A stretch of 64,000 nt of DNA. It comes from Pseudomonadota bacterium. GTDB taxonomy: Bacteria > Pseudomonadota > Alphaproteobacteria > Caulobacterales > Aquidulcibacteraceae. The stretch is taken from NCBI GenBank assembly GCA_020161405.1, contig JAIUOD010000001.1, forward strand, positions 310,001-374,000. Reading direction: 5' to 3'. A model generated the notes under the pieces. It was given only the letters and a program-made list of their open reading frames with translations. It was not told where the DNA came from and searched no databases. Of this stretch, positions 63,604 to 64,000 are shown piece after piece. Each line of letters starts with the position of its first letter. Position 1 is the first letter of the stretch. The translations under genes were made by a program, and so were the position numbers.

Positions 63604-64000
63604 ATGAATATAAAATACATTGGGTATAAAATGGGCGATAAATTAGAAATCAGGGATATAAATGAATTTTGGGCTTGGTCGGGGCTTAAATCACCACGCC
63701 CACCTGCTGATTTCATTAACTTGAATTTGGTTGGTCACAATAAATATTTTGATGATGAAACCATAAAGAAATCCGCCTTCATAAATTGCCAATTGGGCAA
63801 GCATCTTGCCCGCCGTTGCGCAAAATTCGCAGGTGTTGTTATTCTTGCGCCAGACAATGAAATGTTCAGCCTTTTTCCCAATGAAATCTATTCGCCCATA
63901 TCACTTTATGACGCCTATACAGAAGGAAAAGATTGGTGGGAAAAAACCAAAGATAGAAAAATCTATAATTGGTTCATACATAACAAACGAATTATCCAAA
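63604..64000 (+). CDS. Hypothetical protein, partial (runs off the window)
   Basis: Open frame from ATG 63604 (or ATG 63631, MGDKLEIRD) to the end of the window without a stop, at least 132 codons. It contains YKMGDKLEIRDINEFWAW, SPRPPADFINLNLVGHNKYF and KDWWEKTKDRKIYNWFIHNK, rich in Trp, Lys and Asp. No family is recognised. It is divergent from fmt, with only 53 bases between. Confidence 0.6.
   Translation, partial: MNIKYIGYKMGDKLEIRDINEFWAWSGLKSPRPPADFINLNLVGHNKYFDDETIKKSAFINCQLGKHLARRCAKFAGVVILAPDNEMFSLFPNEIYSPISLYDAYTEGKDWWEKTKDRKIYNWFIHNKRIIQ

Overview
The window looks like a chromosomal segment of a low-GC, aerobic, heterotrophic alphaproteobacterium. Support: an alphaproteobacterial-type ribosomal protein S4, the fmt-truA gene order, an acetoacetyl-CoA reductase of the PhaB type, a TorF-family porin, a fused MarR-GNAT protein, a DUF2333 protein, and a TonB receptor / 'tryptophan halogenase' / glycoside hydrolase / LacI locus of the kind found in Caulobacterales, Sphingomonadales and similar oligotrophs. 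Genus and species cannot be named from the sequence. No rRNA, tRNA, CRISPR array, transposase, integrase or phage gene was found.

Layout. 1-7.7 kb: rpsD, a GC-rich inverted-repeat element, a Bax-inhibitor-1 membrane protein, and a tyrosine-degradation cluster (maiA, marR, unknown gene, hpd, VOC protein), then phaB. 7.8-16 kb: mdh, a large stand-alone protein joining a GHKL-type ATPase fold to a PD-(D/E)XK-like nuclease end (possible genome defence), small envelope proteins (NTF2-like, RcnB-like, GlsB-like), a Rieske oxygenase, a cupin, and an operon of a cytochrome b561 with a very charged tail plus a membrane-anchored LuxR-type regulator. 16-24 kb: truncated haemoglobin, a GST, a DUF885 peptidase, trpS, a TetR-controlled HD/MAPEG pair with a visible palindromic operator, and recQ. 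24-27 kb: DUF2333, UspA, Nfu and FIST proteins.

27.4-35 kb is a sulfide/persulfide-handling region. It holds sulfide:quinone oxidoreductase, then a divergent pair of operons: DUF2892-TolC on one side and rhodanese-HlyD-RND pump on the other, around a short promoter region with an inverted repeat. 35-43 kb: a secreted HEXXH peptidase with repeats, metK (TTG start), a Pif1-like helicase, cysK, the MarR-GNAT gene with a 28-bp perfect palindrome at its start, a TMEM175-type channel and a lipoprotein esterase.

43-55 kb is a glucan-utilisation operon on the minus strand: TonB receptor, GH3 beta-glucosidase, flavin halogenase-like protein, GH30 glucanase, and two FHS-family sugar transporters. A LacI regulator lies just upstream, and two LacI-type operators sit between the regulator and the receptor. 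The logic is outer-membrane import, periplasmic or surface hydrolysis, uptake across the inner membrane, and repression by LacI when substrate is absent. 55-64 kb: TorF porin, two RNA methyltransferases, an OmpA protein paired with a coiled-coil/HhH protein, lpd, truA-fmt, and an unknown gene cut by the window end.

Many genes are separated by clear Rho-independent hairpins, which are listed. The least explained parts are the GHKL-nuclease gene, the cytochrome b561/membrane LuxR pair, the sulfide-linked RND locus and several unassigned operators.
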